A stretch of 64,000 nucleotides of DNA. Origin: Hydrogenophaga sp. NFH-34 (lineage in GTDB: Bacteria; Pseudomonadota; Gammaproteobacteria; Burkholderiales; Burkholderiaceae_C). The notes under the pieces are model-generated. The model saw nothing but the letters and a program-made list of their open reading frames with translations. It searched no databases and was not told the origin of the DNA. Position 1 is the stretch's first letter. Each line of letters starts with the position of its first letter. Shown here piece after piece: positions 1-7,231 of this stretch. The stretch lies in NCBI RefSeq assembly GCF_021401345.1, contig NZ_JACBGE010000005.1, forward strand, positions 1-64,000, given 5' to 3'. The position numbers were made by a program, and so were the translations under genes.

Positions 1-71
1 CCTCGATGCTCGAACACCATGCGCACCGCGCGCTCGCGCACCTCGGGCGAAAACTTCACTGACTTCCTCAT
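1..71 (-). CDS. IS3-family transposase OrfA, N-terminal fragment cut by the window edge
   Basis: The minus strand reads [18 protein letters not shown] and continues to the window edge, which gives only 23 residues. This is the usual beginning of the helix-turn-helix OrfA protein of IS3-group insertion sequences. A purine-rich stretch (gagaggatgg) lies just upstream of the ATG. OrfA binds the terminal repeats and is normally followed by OrfB, the DDE integrase, made by frameshifting. Both the rest of orfA and orfB must lie beyond the left edge, so intactness cannot be judged. Confidence 0.8.
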   Translation of the reverse strand, partial: MRKSVKFSPEVRERAVRMVFEHR

Positions 72-121
72 GGCTCCATCCTCTCAAAGATTGGAGCCTC
101 CTCAAAATCCGGGGCGGTTCA
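1..121 (-). mobile_element. End of an IS3-family insertion sequence
   Basis: The end is marked by the terminal sequence TGAACCGCCCCGGATTTTGA, read on the minus strand from position 121. Many IS3 elements end in this way, with the orfA start about 50 bases inside. The other terminus is outside the window. The element abuts the 3' side of the IS110-type element, so it may have inserted into or next to it. The target duplication cannot be checked from one end. Confidence 0.7.
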
Positions 122-1360
122 TGAGGTGGGGTGGGTGAAGAGATCAGCTCAGACAAGATCAGGCCGGCAGGGCGAAGCTCTGCCGGCTTTGTTTTTGGGT
201 CAGCCTGGCCGTCTCATCAAACGGCACGTGGTCGCGCAGCGTGGCATAGCAGATGCGCGCGAGCTTGTTGGCCAGGGCGCAGGTGGCTTTGTTGTGGTTG
301 CTGCGGCCCTGCACATCCAGCGCCCAGCGGCGGATGCCGCAGACGTCCTTGCCCGCGCCTTCGGCAACCTTGGCCGCTCGCAGCACACTTCGAGCACCGT
401 GCGTGAGCAGCATGCGCAGGTAGCGGTCGCCCTTCTTGGAGATGCGCCCCAGGTAGCGGCAGGACCCCGAGCCGTACTCGCGCGGCGTCAGGCCGAACCA
501 ACTGGAGAAGTGGCACGCGTCCTGGAAGTACGTCACTTCGCCCGATGTGGCGGCCACCAGGGCGGTGGCGGTGAGCAACCCGATGCCGGGCACCGACAGC
601 CGCAGCGTACAGGCCGGGCTGAGGCAGGCCACGCTGGCGAGCTCGCGCTCGACCTGGGCGATGCACGCTTCGAGCCGGCTGACTTCAATGAGCAGATCGC
701 CGATCACGGTGTTGGCCCAGCCGGGCAGGTCCTCCAGGCGGGCCAGCGCTTCGCGGCGCACGACGGCGGCCTTGAGGGGCAAGACGATGCCCAGCTCCGA
801 GAGCAGGCCGCGGATGCGGTTGAGCGTGGCGGTGCGCTGTTCCACGAAACCCTGGCGGGCGCGGTGTACGAGCAACTGGCCTTGCTGGTCGAGGCTCTTG
901 ACCGGCACGAAGCGCATGGTGGGTCGGGTGACGGCTTCGCAGATGGCGGCGGCGTCGGCCGCATCGTTCTTGCCGCGTTTGCCCGAGAGGCGATAGGGGA
1001 TGACGAACTTGGGCGCCATCAGGCGCACGGTGTGGCCGAACTTCGCAAATTCACGCGCCCAGCGGTGGGCGCCGGAGCAGGCCTCCATGCCGATCAGGCA
1101 CGGCGGCAGCGAGGCGATGAGTTCGAGCAGCTTGGCGCGCGCAACGCTCGGGCGCACCAGCGCGGGCTTGCCTGCTTCGTCCACGCCGTGAACGGCAAAG
1201 ACGTTCTTTGCCAGATCGATGCCAACGGATACGATTGCCATGGCCTTCCCCTTCCAACAAACGAGTGAGTTGATGAGAGTTCGCACTTCCCATCGTGGCA
1301 CCTGGATGCCGTACCCCGCAAATGCGCGGATCACCCGGGACGGGGAAGTCCCTTTCATTC
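122..1360 (-). mobile_element. IS110/IS1111-type insertion sequence, boundaries approximate
   Basis: The element is defined by its transposase gene. About 119 non-coding bases lie upstream of that gene (1242-1360) and only 37 downstream, up to the IS3 terminus. The right boundary is proposed at 1360 because an integron-type core site GTTAGAC begins at 1361. A subgroup of IS1111 elements is known to target integron attC sites. The upstream non-coding end contains the hairpin GGGAC-N6-GTCCC at 1338-1353. IS110 elements are known to encode a bridge RNA in a non-coding end; whether this one does is inference. The short downstream side may have been truncated by the IS3 element. Confidence 0.55.
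159..1241 (-). CDS. IS110-family transposase (DEDD recombinase)
   Basis: This 360-residue protein carries out cut-and-paste or circular-intermediate transposition. The N-terminal RuvC-like domain shows VGIDLAKNVFAVHG with its first acidic residue near position 8, and the conserved block GKNDAADAAAICEA near residues 90-105. The C-terminal transposase_20 region contains the typical SVPGIGLLTA near 220. The start was placed at the ATG at 1241 because GGAAGGGGAAGG sits just before it; an open frame extends 39 codons further upstream without family similarity. The last codons overlap a GC-rich hairpin (162-187) that could act as a terminator. Length and motifs look intact. I see no basis for assigning a named IS. 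Confidence 0.9.
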   Translation of the reverse strand: MAIVSVGIDLAKNVFAVHGVDEAGKPALVRPSVARAKLLELIASLPPCLIGMEACSGAHRWAREFAKFGHTVRLMAPKFVIPYRLSGKRGKNDAADAAAICEAVTRPTMRFVPVKSLDQQGQLLVHRARQGFVEQRTATLNRIRGLLSELGIVLPLKAAVVRREALARLEDLPGWANTVIGDLLIEVSRLEACIAQVERELASVACLSPACTLRLSVPGIGLLTATALVAATSGEVTYFQDACHFSSWFGLTPREYGSGSCRYLGRISKKGDRYLRMLLTHGARSVLRAAKVAEGAGKDVCGIRRWALDVQGRSNHNKATCALANKLARICYATLRDHVPFDETARLTQKQSRQSFALPA

Positions 1361-1367
1361 GTTAGAC
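1361..1367 (+). other. Integron-type core site (GTTRRRY) at the IS110 boundary
   Basis: GTTAGAC fits the R' core GTTRRRY of integron attC or attI sites exactly. It lies directly after the proposed end of the IS110-type element and 15 bases before the next start codon, the usual geometry at the head of a gene cassette. A seven-base match is weak on its own; the position between an IS1111-type element and a small membrane protein gene is what makes it worth recording. Confidence 0.35.
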
Positions 1368-1381
1368 CTCAGAACCAGCAC

Positions 1382-1678
1382 ATGGCCATCATCGGTCGCA
1401 AGCCAATCACCATCCCACCTTGGGTGAGGATTGCCATCGCGCTCGTGGTCGCGACTGTGCTCACACTGGTCGCCCTCTCGTTGACGTTCGGCAATTCGGG
1501 AAACATCGGTGGAAAGGCCGCTCTAACCGGAGCCGTTCTGGTGCTACCCCTCGTCTTGGCCACAAAGTCCGAGTGGTCCGCTGGCGTGTCCATCGCCTTC
1601 GCGTTCGTGACTTACTTTTTTGTGTGCATGACCGCAGTGTGGTTCTTCACGCGCGAAAAGCGTGTCCAAGGTGAGTAG
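1382..1678 (+). CDS. Small membrane protein of unknown function, possible cassette gene
   Basis: The gene encodes 98 residues beginning MAIIGRKPITIPPWVRIA. Three hydrophobic segments are visible, at about residues 13-36, 43-62 and 66-90, and the protein ends in a charged tail (TREKRVQGE). It is therefore probably an inner-membrane protein. I do not recognise the family and assign no function. The first in-frame ATG after the core site GTTAGAC was chosen as start; no clear Shine-Dalgarno sequence precedes it, which is common in integron cassettes. The gene is bounded on the left by an IS110 element and on the right by a palindromic attC-like segment, so it may have arrived as a cassette. Confidence 0.55.
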   Translation: MAIIGRKPITIPPWVRIAIALVVATVLTLVALSLTFGNSGNIGGKAALTGAVLVLPLVLATKSEWSAGVSIAFAFVTYFFVCMTAVWFFTREKRVQGE

Positions 1679-1703
1679 GCAACAGAATGCCGGACGGACT
1701 GAG

Positions 1704-1765
1704 GTCCAACAGGTCGTTCGCCGCAGACACGCGGCGGCATTGCGCCGCCAAGCGGAGGTTCACCA
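1704..1765 (+). repeat. attC-like palindromic segment after the small membrane protein gene
   Basis: The segment starts with GTCCAAC, which fits the R'' core RYYYAAC. It continues with a GTCGTTCG stretch and contains the stem GGCGGC-ATTGC-GCCGCC (1733-1749) flanked by CCGC and GCGG. It ends 62 bases later with GTTCACC, a degenerate R' core. The length of about 60 bases and the arrangement match classical attC sites, but the right core mismatches GTTRRRY and the two outer cores are not complementary throughout. It may be a decayed attC site or a chance palindrome. Confidence 0.3.
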
Positions 1766-1821
1766 GCATGCCAGACGGAGCAATGCCAATGCATGCGTGA
1801 TGAAGTGGGGGCAATAAAAGT

Positions 1822-2157
1822 GTGAAGCGCACCGATAAGCCGGATTCTGTGCATGCAGGTTGCCCCGCATGTGACCGCCATTTCTCTGGGCCGGGGGTCG
1901 CCCACCCGGCTCGATGCTACCTACCCGCCAGCTCCGCGGAACCACATCAACGCTGGCCTATTTGGTATTGCTGCGCGTAGAGATTGCCCGTTTCACCCGA
2001 ACTGAATCGGCTCGTCTCTGTTGCTCTGATCCTCACCTTAGGGTCTTGCGACTGGTCGGTGGAGAGGTGTTACCTCCTACGCTGTCCTGTGCAGTCCGGA
2101 CGTTCCTCCAGCACACCCTTTCGGGTCTCGTGCCAGCGGCGGTCTGGCGCGCTTCAC
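1822..2157 (-). ncRNA. rnpB: RNase P RNA (M1 RNA), bacterial type A
   Basis: This is the catalytic RNA of RNase P, which removes 5' leaders from tRNA precursors. On the minus strand the conserved 5' block GAGGAACGTCCGGACTGCAC is followed about 60 bases later by the usual internal helices, and the 3' block is ACAGAATCCGGCTTATCGGT. The two ends, GTGAAGCGC and GCGCTTCAC, are perfectly complementary and form helix P1, which fixes both boundaries and gives about 336 nucleotides. No protein gene should be called on either strand here. The stretch upstream on the same strand (2158-2234) probably carries its promoter, but I cannot assign boxes. Confidence 0.95.
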
Positions 2158-2234
2158 GGGCCGGATTATCCCGCAACCGTGCGGCGAATTTGCGGGGGGC
2201 CAGATTCAAGCGTCGGGAAGCCGTGACGCGTCTA

Positions 2235-2467
2235 GATTCCCGCCTGCGCGGGCATGACGGAGTTTGGGGCAGCGCCCCGCGTCAGCGGTGGAGCGTGGGG
2301 GCAACGGGCCTGCCGCCGGGCCGCCCCAAGGCAGGCCCAGCCCCTCGGGGGGCAGCGACCCGCGCAGCGGCGGAGCGTGGGGGCAACGGGCCTGCCGCCG
2401 GGCCGCCCCAAGGCAGGCCCAGCCCCCTCGGGGGGCAGCGACCCGCGCAGCGGCGGAGCATGGGGGC
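2235..2467. repeat. Composite intergenic repeat: dRS3-like hairpin plus two tandem 82-83 base units and a partial third
   Basis: The block begins with GATTCCCGCCTGCGCGGG (2235-2252), a hairpin resembling the dRS3-type repeats of Neisseria and other betaproteobacteria. Two tandem units start at 2284 and 2366 and a 19-base partial third starts at 2449. Each unit has conserved ends (AGCGGYGGAGCGTGGGGGC and CCCCTCGGGGGGCAGCG) around a hairpin, here GGGCCTGCC (2306-2314) pairing with GGCAGGCCC (2330-2338). The partial unit ends a few bases from the stop codon of the minus-strand MATE gene. A second composite block of the same design lies at 27249-27484. Confidence 0.9.
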
Positions 2468-2475
2468 CACATTCA

Positions 2476-3840
2476 TCACACCAGCCGCCGGATCTCCTTG
2501 TGGCGCCAGACACCGTGGTAGTACGCCGTCTGCAGCCCCAGCATCACGAGGTAGGCCACCGGGAAGCCCAGCCAGATGCCGGGCAGGCCCATGCGTGCGT
2601 CGAGCGCCCAAGCCACCCCGGTCTGCACGACGATGATGCAGAAGATGGTGATGAGGGTGGGCACCAGCACCACGCCGCTGGCGCGCATAAGGCCGCCGAT
2701 GACGGCCTGGAAGCCGAAGATCAGGATGCTCCAGAGCATGATGTGTAGGAAGTGCTCGGCCTGCGCCAGCACGTTTTCCTGCGTCAGGAACAGGCCCAGG
2801 AACACGCGCGACAGCGCGTAACCCAGCAGCACCAGCCCGCCGGTGATCGCCACGTTGAGCCACAGGCCGGTCTTGAGGATGCGCCCCAGCCGTTCGTTGG
2901 CGCCGGCACCGATGGCCTGCGCCGCCAGGATGGAGGCGGTGATGGCGATGGACAGCGCCGGGAATTGCACGTAGTTCACCACCTGCGTGACGGCGCCATA
3001 GGCCGCGGTGGCTTCGGAGCCGTGCCGGTTCACCAGGGTCAGGATCACCAGTTCCGACACCGAGATCACCACCATCTGCACGCCCGTGGGCAGGCCGATG
3101 CGCAGCACCTTGGCAAGCACGGCGCGGTCCAGCCGGAAGGCGGCGAGCAGGTGGCGGTCGGGCGCCATCACGTGGCCGAGCCGGCGCAGGCGCACCGCCA
3201 GGAAAGCCAGCGCCGCCAGGGTCGAGATGAAGCCGGCCACCGCCGCACTCAGGATGCCCAGTTGCGGCAGACCCAGCCAGCCGCGGATGAAGGCCGGCGT
3301 CAGCAGCAGCCCCAGGCTGGTGGAAATGGCCAGCGCCATGAGCGGCGAGACGGTGTCGCTCACGCCGCGCAGCAACTGGGTGAACAGGATGAACACCAGC
3401 AGCACGGGCATCATGAGCATCATCACCCGCGCATAGCGCAGCGCGTCTTCCAGCACGTCGGGCGGGGTGCCCAGGGCCTGCATGGCTTCGCGGGCGAACA
3501 CGGCGCCCAGCACCGCCGCCACCAGGCCGATGAGGGCGCCCAGCGCCAGCGCGGCGCCCGTGATCTGGCGCACCTTGCCCGGTTCGCGGGCGCCCCAGGC
3601 TTGGCCCACCAGCACCGAAGCACCCGCGCCCAGCCCGATGACCAGCGAGATGAAGAAGAACACGATGGGGAACATGCCCGCCACCGCCGCCAGCGCGTGG
3701 GTGCCCAGCATCTGGCCGATGTAGATGCCGTTGAGCGTGCCCGACAGCCCTTGCAGGATGTTGGACAGGATCATGGGCACAAGGAAGATGAGGTAGACGC
3801 GCCACAGCGGCGGTGGCGTCTGGGGAATCGAAGCGGTCAT
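2476..3840 (-). CDS. MATE-family multidrug efflux transporter (NorM/DinF type)
   Basis: The 454-residue inner-membrane protein has about twelve hydrophobic segments. Family features include LVPMILSNILQGLSGTLNG near residue 20 and the repeated half-domain beginning LRIGLPTGVQMVVISVSE near residue 245. MATE proteins export cationic drugs and other organic compounds in exchange for sodium ions or protons. Length agrees with the family norm of about 450. The gene lies 50 bases downstream of the DUF2239 gene on the same strand and may be co-transcribed with it. The composite repeat directly follows its stop codon. The substrate cannot be inferred. Confidence 0.92.
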   Translation of the reverse strand: MTASIPQTPPPLWRVYLIFLVPMILSNILQGLSGTLNGIYIGQMLGTHALAAVAGMFPIVFFFISLVIGLGAGASVLVGQAWGAREPGKVRQITGAALALGALIGLVAAVLGAVFAREAMQALGTPPDVLEDALRYARVMMLMMPVLLVFILFTQLLRGVSDTVSPLMALAISTSLGLLLTPAFIRGWLGLPQLGILSAAVAGFISTLAALAFLAVRLRRLGHVMAPDRHLLAAFRLDRAVLAKVLRIGLPTGVQMVVISVSELVILTLVNRHGSEATAAYGAVTQVVNYVQFPALSIAITASILAAQAIGAGANERLGRILKTGLWLNVAITGGLVLLGYALSRVFLGLFLTQENVLAQAEHFLHIMLWSILIFGFQAVIGGLMRASGVVLVPTLITIFCIIVVQTGVAWALDARMGLPGIWLGFPVAYLVMLGLQTAYYHGVWRHKEIRRLV

Positions 3841-3890
3841 GAAAACCCAGTCAAAAAAAGTCGGCGGGGTGCCACATGGGGCGGTGTGGG

Positions 3891-4487
3891 TCAGGGGGCC
3901 ACGTCAAAGGCGTCGCGGGCCAGCCAGGCGAGGTGGCCTTTCACGTCGGCCGGCCAGCCGGTGGTCTGGCGGTGGAAGCCGGCGCCGTCGCCCGCAAACA
4001 GGGCGCGGCAGGCCTCTTCAAACCCGGGCCAGTCGGCCGTCATGGCGCTCATGAAACGGTAGGCGCGCTCGCGCGCCAGGCGCTGGGCGTCGGCTTGCAC
4101 CTGGCTGCGGCGGGCTTCGTCCACCAGCCGCCGCAGGGTGGCGGATGCCCCCCCGCGCTGTTGCGCCAGCCAGGCCCAGTGGCGCGGCAGCAGCGTCACT
4201 TCGCGCGCCACCACGCCCAGCCGCGGCCGGCCGACCGATGCGCCACTGTCCGGCGCGGCGCCGTCTGCCGCAGCGTCCTCGGGCTCGCCGGTGCCGGCGG
4301 GCCAGGGGTGGTCGACCTGGGCGCCAGTGCCGTCATCAAACACCAGCAGGCGCTCGTCGGACGCGGGCAGGTCGGCCAGCGCCCGGGCAACGTCGGCATA
4401 CCGGCCCTGCGCCACGCGGCGCGGACCGAGGAAGGCCGAGCAGGTCGGCCAGGGTTCGGCAGGGGTATCGGGGGTTTCGGTGAGCAT
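3891..4487 (-). CDS. DUF2239 family protein
   Basis: The product is 198 residues. Its central block GRPRLGVVAREVTLLPRHW followed by QRGGASATLRRLVDEARR is characteristic of DUF2239, a family of unknown function in proteobacteria; the tail PGFEEACRALFAGD also fits. No signal peptide or membrane segment is visible, so it is probably cytoplasmic. The ATG at 4487 was chosen because a perfect TATAAT lies seven bases upstream, which would place the transcript start on the ATG itself (leaderless). An alternative ATG at 4496 overlaps that box. A strong palindrome just upstream suggests the gene is tightly regulated. MATE exporter follows on the same strand. Confidence 0.85.
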   Translation of the reverse strand: MLTETPDTPAEPWPTCSAFLGPRRVAQGRYADVARALADLPASDERLLVFDDGTGAQVDHPWPAGTGEPEDAAADGAAPDSGASVGRPRLGVVAREVTLLPRHWAWLAQQRGGASATLRRLVDEARRSQVQADAQRLARERAYRFMSAMTADWPGFEEACRALFAGDGAGFHRQTTGWPADVKGHLAWLARDAFDVAP

Positions 4488-4494
4488 GGCGCGC

Positions 4495-4524
4495 ATTATA
4501 TCCGGGTATTTTATTTTTACCCGG
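4495..4524 (-). promoter_or_regulatory. Promoter -10 box with overlapping palindromic operator for the DUF2239 gene
   Basis: On the minus strand TATAAT occupies 4500-4495. Immediately upstream is a perfect inverted repeat with arms CCGGGTA (4502-4508) and TACCCGG (4518-4524) separated by nine AT-only bases. A protein bound there would cover the region between the -35 and -10 boxes and block transcription. I do not recognise the cognate regulator. The site lies in the divergent region shared with the FAD oxidoreductase gene at 4610, so it could affect both. Confidence 0.7.
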
Positions 4525-4609
4525 GCTAAATAAAACCTGCGTCCACCGCTGGCACGGCGACAATAGCGGGCCACGACCGTCCTGCTTGATCACTACAAGC
4601 CCCACGACC

Positions 4610-6430
4610 ATGATCCGCATTGCCGAACTGAAACTGCCCCTGGCCGAGGTGCCTTTCGAGCACCGCCGCGCCGCCGACGCCCCCACCGAAACCGACGACG
4701 ACCGCGCGCCACCGCCCCATCCGGTCGAGGCGCTGACGCGCCTGGCGGCGCAGGCCCTGGGGGTCGACCCGGCCGCCATCGCCAGCCTGCAGGTGTTCAA
4801 GCGCAGCTTCGACGCGCGCAAGGCCGATCTGCTGGCGGTCTACATCGTGGACGCGACGCTGGCCGATCCGGCGCTGGAGCCGCACCTGCTCGCGCAGCAT
4901 GCGAAGAACCCGCACATCCAGCCCGCGCCCGACATGGCCTGGCACGCGCCCGGGCAGGCGCCGGCCGGCTGGCCGGTGCGCGAAGAAGACCGGCCGATCG
5001 TCGTGGGCCTGGGCCCCTGCGGGCTGTTCACCGCCCTGACCCTGGCACAGATGGGGTTCCGCCCCATCGTGCTGGAACGCGGCAAGCCGGTGCGTGAGCG
5101 CACCAAGGACACCTGGGGCCTGTGGCGCAAGAAGCAGCTCAACCCGCAGAGCAATGTGCAGTACGGCGAAGGCGGCGCGGGCCTGTTTTCCGACGGCAAG
5201 CTCTACAGCCAGATCAAGGACCCGCGCTTTCTGGGCCGCAAGGTGATGCAGGAATTCGTCGAGGCCGGCGCGCCGCCCGAAATCCTGTACCAGGCCCACC
5301 CGCACATCGGCACCTTCAAGCTGGTCAAGGTGGTCGAGACCATGCGCGAGAAGATCGTCGCGCTCGGCGGCGAGATCCGCTTCCAGCACCAGGTGACCGG
5401 TCTCCGGCTGGAGGCCGGCGGCGATGGCCGGCAGCAACTGGCCGCCCTAAGCGTGCGGCGCCTGGACACGGGCGACACCGTGGAACAGCCGGCGCGGCGC
5501 GTGGTGCTGGCCCTGGGCCACAGTTCGCGCGACACCTTCGCCCTGCTGCACGACGCGGGCGTGTTCCTGGAAGCCAAACCGTTTTCGGTCGGCTTTCGCA
5601 TCGAACACCCGCAGGGCGTGATCGACCGCGCGCGCTGGGGCCGCCATGCCGGCCACCCGCTGTTGGGCGCGGCCGACTACAAGCTGGTGCACCACGCCCA
5701 AAACGGGCGTGCGGTCTACAGCTTCTGCATGTGCCCGGGCGGCACCGTGGTGGCGGCCACCAGCGAACCCGGCCGCGTCGTCACCAATGGCATGAGTCAG
5801 TATTCGCGCGCCGAGCGCAACGCCAACGCCGGCATGGTGGTGGGCATCGACCTGGCCGACTACCCCACGCACTTCCCGCAGGACCTGCCGCTGTGGACCG
5901 CCGCCTTCGGCGACACCGATGGCCCCCGCTACGCCCAGCAGGCCGAGGCCATGGCGGCGCAGGGCCAGACGCACCCGCTGGCCGGGATCGTGCTGCAGCG
6001 CGCGTTGGAAGCGCGCGCTTTCGAACTGGGCGGGCGCAGCTACGAAGCACCGGGCCAGAAGGTGGGCGACTTCCTCGCCGGCACCCCCTCGCGCGCCTTC
6101 GGCGAGGTGCAGCCTTCGTACAAACCGGGCGTGAAGCTGGGCGACCTGGCCCCCGCCCTGCCGGCCTACGCCATCGAGGCCATGCGCGAGGCGCTGCCGG
6201 TGTTCGGCCGCAAGATCAAGGGTTACGACATGCCCGACGCGATGCTCACGGGCGTGGAAACGCGCACCAGTTCGCCACTGCGCATCACGCGCGGCGAAGA
6301 CCTGCAGAGCCTGAACACGCGCGGCCTGTACCCGGCCGGCGAAGGCGCCGGGTACGCCGGCGGCATTCTGTCGGCGGGTGTGGACGGCGTGCGCATCGCG
6401 GAAGCGGTGGCGCGCGACCTGCTCGGCTGA
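4610..6430 (+). CDS. FAD-dependent oxidoreductase of the COG2509 type
   Basis: The 606-residue protein has a Rossmann FAD/NAD(P)-binding motif VGLGPCGLFTALTLAQMG near residue 130 and the family block NVQYGEGGAGLFSDGKL near 180. The C-terminal region contains LNTRGLYPAGEGAGYAGGI, typical of the second FAD-contacting segment. This is an uncharacterised dehydrogenase family related to BaiN/HI0933-like flavoproteins; substrate unknown. The ATG at 4610 was preferred over one 24 bases upstream because similarity starts at MIRIAELKL. The gene stands alone, divergent from DUF2239. The protein looks full length. Confidence 0.88.
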   Translation: MIRIAELKLPLAEVPFEHRRAADAPTETDDDRAPPPHPVEALTRLAAQALGVDPAAIASLQVFKRSFDARKADLLAVYIVDATLADPALEPHLLAQHAKNPHIQPAPDMAWHAPGQAPAGWPVREEDRPIVVGLGPCGLFTALTLAQMGFRPIVLERGKPVRERTKDTWGLWRKKQLNPQSNVQYGEGGAGLFSDGKLYSQIKDPRFLGRKVMQEFVEAGAPPEILYQAHPHIGTFKLVKVVETMREKIVALGGEIRFQHQVTGLRLEAGGDGRQQLAALSVRRLDTGDTVEQPARRVVLALGHSSRDTFALLHDAGVFLEAKPFSVGFRIEHPQGVIDRARWGRHAGHPLLGAADYKLVHHAQNGRAVYSFCMCPGGTVVAATSEPGRVVTNGMSQYSRAERNANAGMVVGIDLADYPTHFPQDLPLWTAAFGDTDGPRYAQQAEAMAAQGQTHPLAGIVLQRALEARAFELGGRSYEAPGQKVGDFLAGTPSRAFGEVQPSYKPGVKLGDLAPALPAYAIEAMREALPVFGRKIKGYDMPDAMLTGVETRTSSPLRITRGEDLQSLNTRGLYPAGEGAGYAGGILSAGVDGVRIAEAVARDLLG

Positions 6431-6553
6431 GCCCCACGCCGTCCCGCCCCTACACGGCGTTACATCTGCCGCACCAGCTTTACCTGCCTATCGGCGCGCC
6501 TTGACAGGGCCCCGGCACGATGCAGGCTCCTTCAACCCAAGGAGTTCTTCATC

Positions 6554-7144
6554 ATGAACCTCTCTCGCAAGCCCCTCCTGCTGCCCGTCATGGCGGGCGT
6601 GATCGCAGCATCCGCCACCGGCCTGGCCCAGGCCGGCAACGAGAAGGCCCGTGTGGTCAGCAGCACCCCGATCTACGAAACCGTGTCGGTTCCGCGCGAA
6701 GTCTGCCGCGCCGAGCAGGTGGTCGTGCCAGGCCGCTCCAGCGGCGCCGGCGCCATCATGGGCGGCATTGCCGGCGGTGCCGTGGGCAATGCCATCGGCG
6801 GCGGCAGCGGCCGCGCCATCGCCACCGTGCTCGGGGTCGTGGGCGGCGCCGTGCTGGGCGACCACATCGAAGGCCGTGGCCCGGCCACCACCCAGACCAT
6901 GCAACGCTGCCAGACCGAATACGTGAGCGAGCAGCGCCCGGCCGGCTACAACGTGGTGTACGAATACGCTGGCCGCCGCTACAGCATGCAGACCGAACAG
7001 GCCCCGGGCCGCTACGTGAATGTGGACGTCACGCCCAGCGCCCCGGCCTACCGCCCGCAAGCCGGCTGGCAGCCACCGCAACCCGGTGTGATCCACATTG
7101 ACGCCCAACCCCAGCCACGCGGACCCGGCCGCCACTGGTACTGA
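6554..7144 (+). CDS. Envelope protein with glycine-zipper 2TM domain
   Basis: The product is 196 residues with an N-terminal signal peptide (cleavage after AQA near residue 26). The central segment at about 65-105 carries glycine-zipper repeats (GAIMGGIAGGAVGNAIGG and GVVGGAVLGDHIEG), as in Rickettsia 17 kDa antigen-like proteins. It lacks a lipobox cysteine at the cleavage site, so it is probably periplasmic or outer-membrane associated rather than a lipoprotein. A good ribosome binding site (AAGGAG) precedes the ATG. The tail is proline-rich. A strong terminator follows within 35 bases, indicating a single-gene transcript. The function of this family is not established. Confidence 0.85.
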   Translation: MNLSRKPLLLPVMAGVIAASATGLAQAGNEKARVVSSTPIYETVSVPREVCRAEQVVVPGRSSGAGAIMGGIAGGAVGNAIGGGSGRAIATVLGVVGGAVLGDHIEGRGPATTQTMQRCQTEYVSEQRPAGYNVVYEYAGRRYSMQTEQAPGRYVNVDVTPSAPAYRPQAGWQPPQPGVIHIDAQPQPRGPGRHWY

Positions 7145-7176
7145 CACGCAGAGCCACAGGGCCTGACCAGAAACGA

Positions 7177-7205
7177 CAAACCCCGCCGATGGCGGGGTTT
7201 GTTTT
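7177..7205 (+). terminator. Rho-independent terminator between the glycine-zipper gene and htpX
   Basis: An 11-base-pair perfect stem CAAACCCCGCC / GGCGGGGTTTG with a three-base loop is followed by TTTT. It closes the plus-strand gene and lies 27 bases from the end of the convergent htpX gene, so it may serve both. Confidence 0.92.
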
Positions 7206-7231
7206 GGGGGGGAAAACCGCCTGCCGGTGGA

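Noticed and set aside
2284..2467. The tandem 82-83 base units considered as a CRISPR array.
   Set aside because: There are only two full units, they are directly adjacent without unique spacers, and the variation lies in complementary hairpin arms.
1914..2636. Open frames on both strands over the RNase P RNA and the composite repeat.
   Set aside because: The region is explained by rnpB and by repeat units; translations are simple periodic peptides from the repeats.
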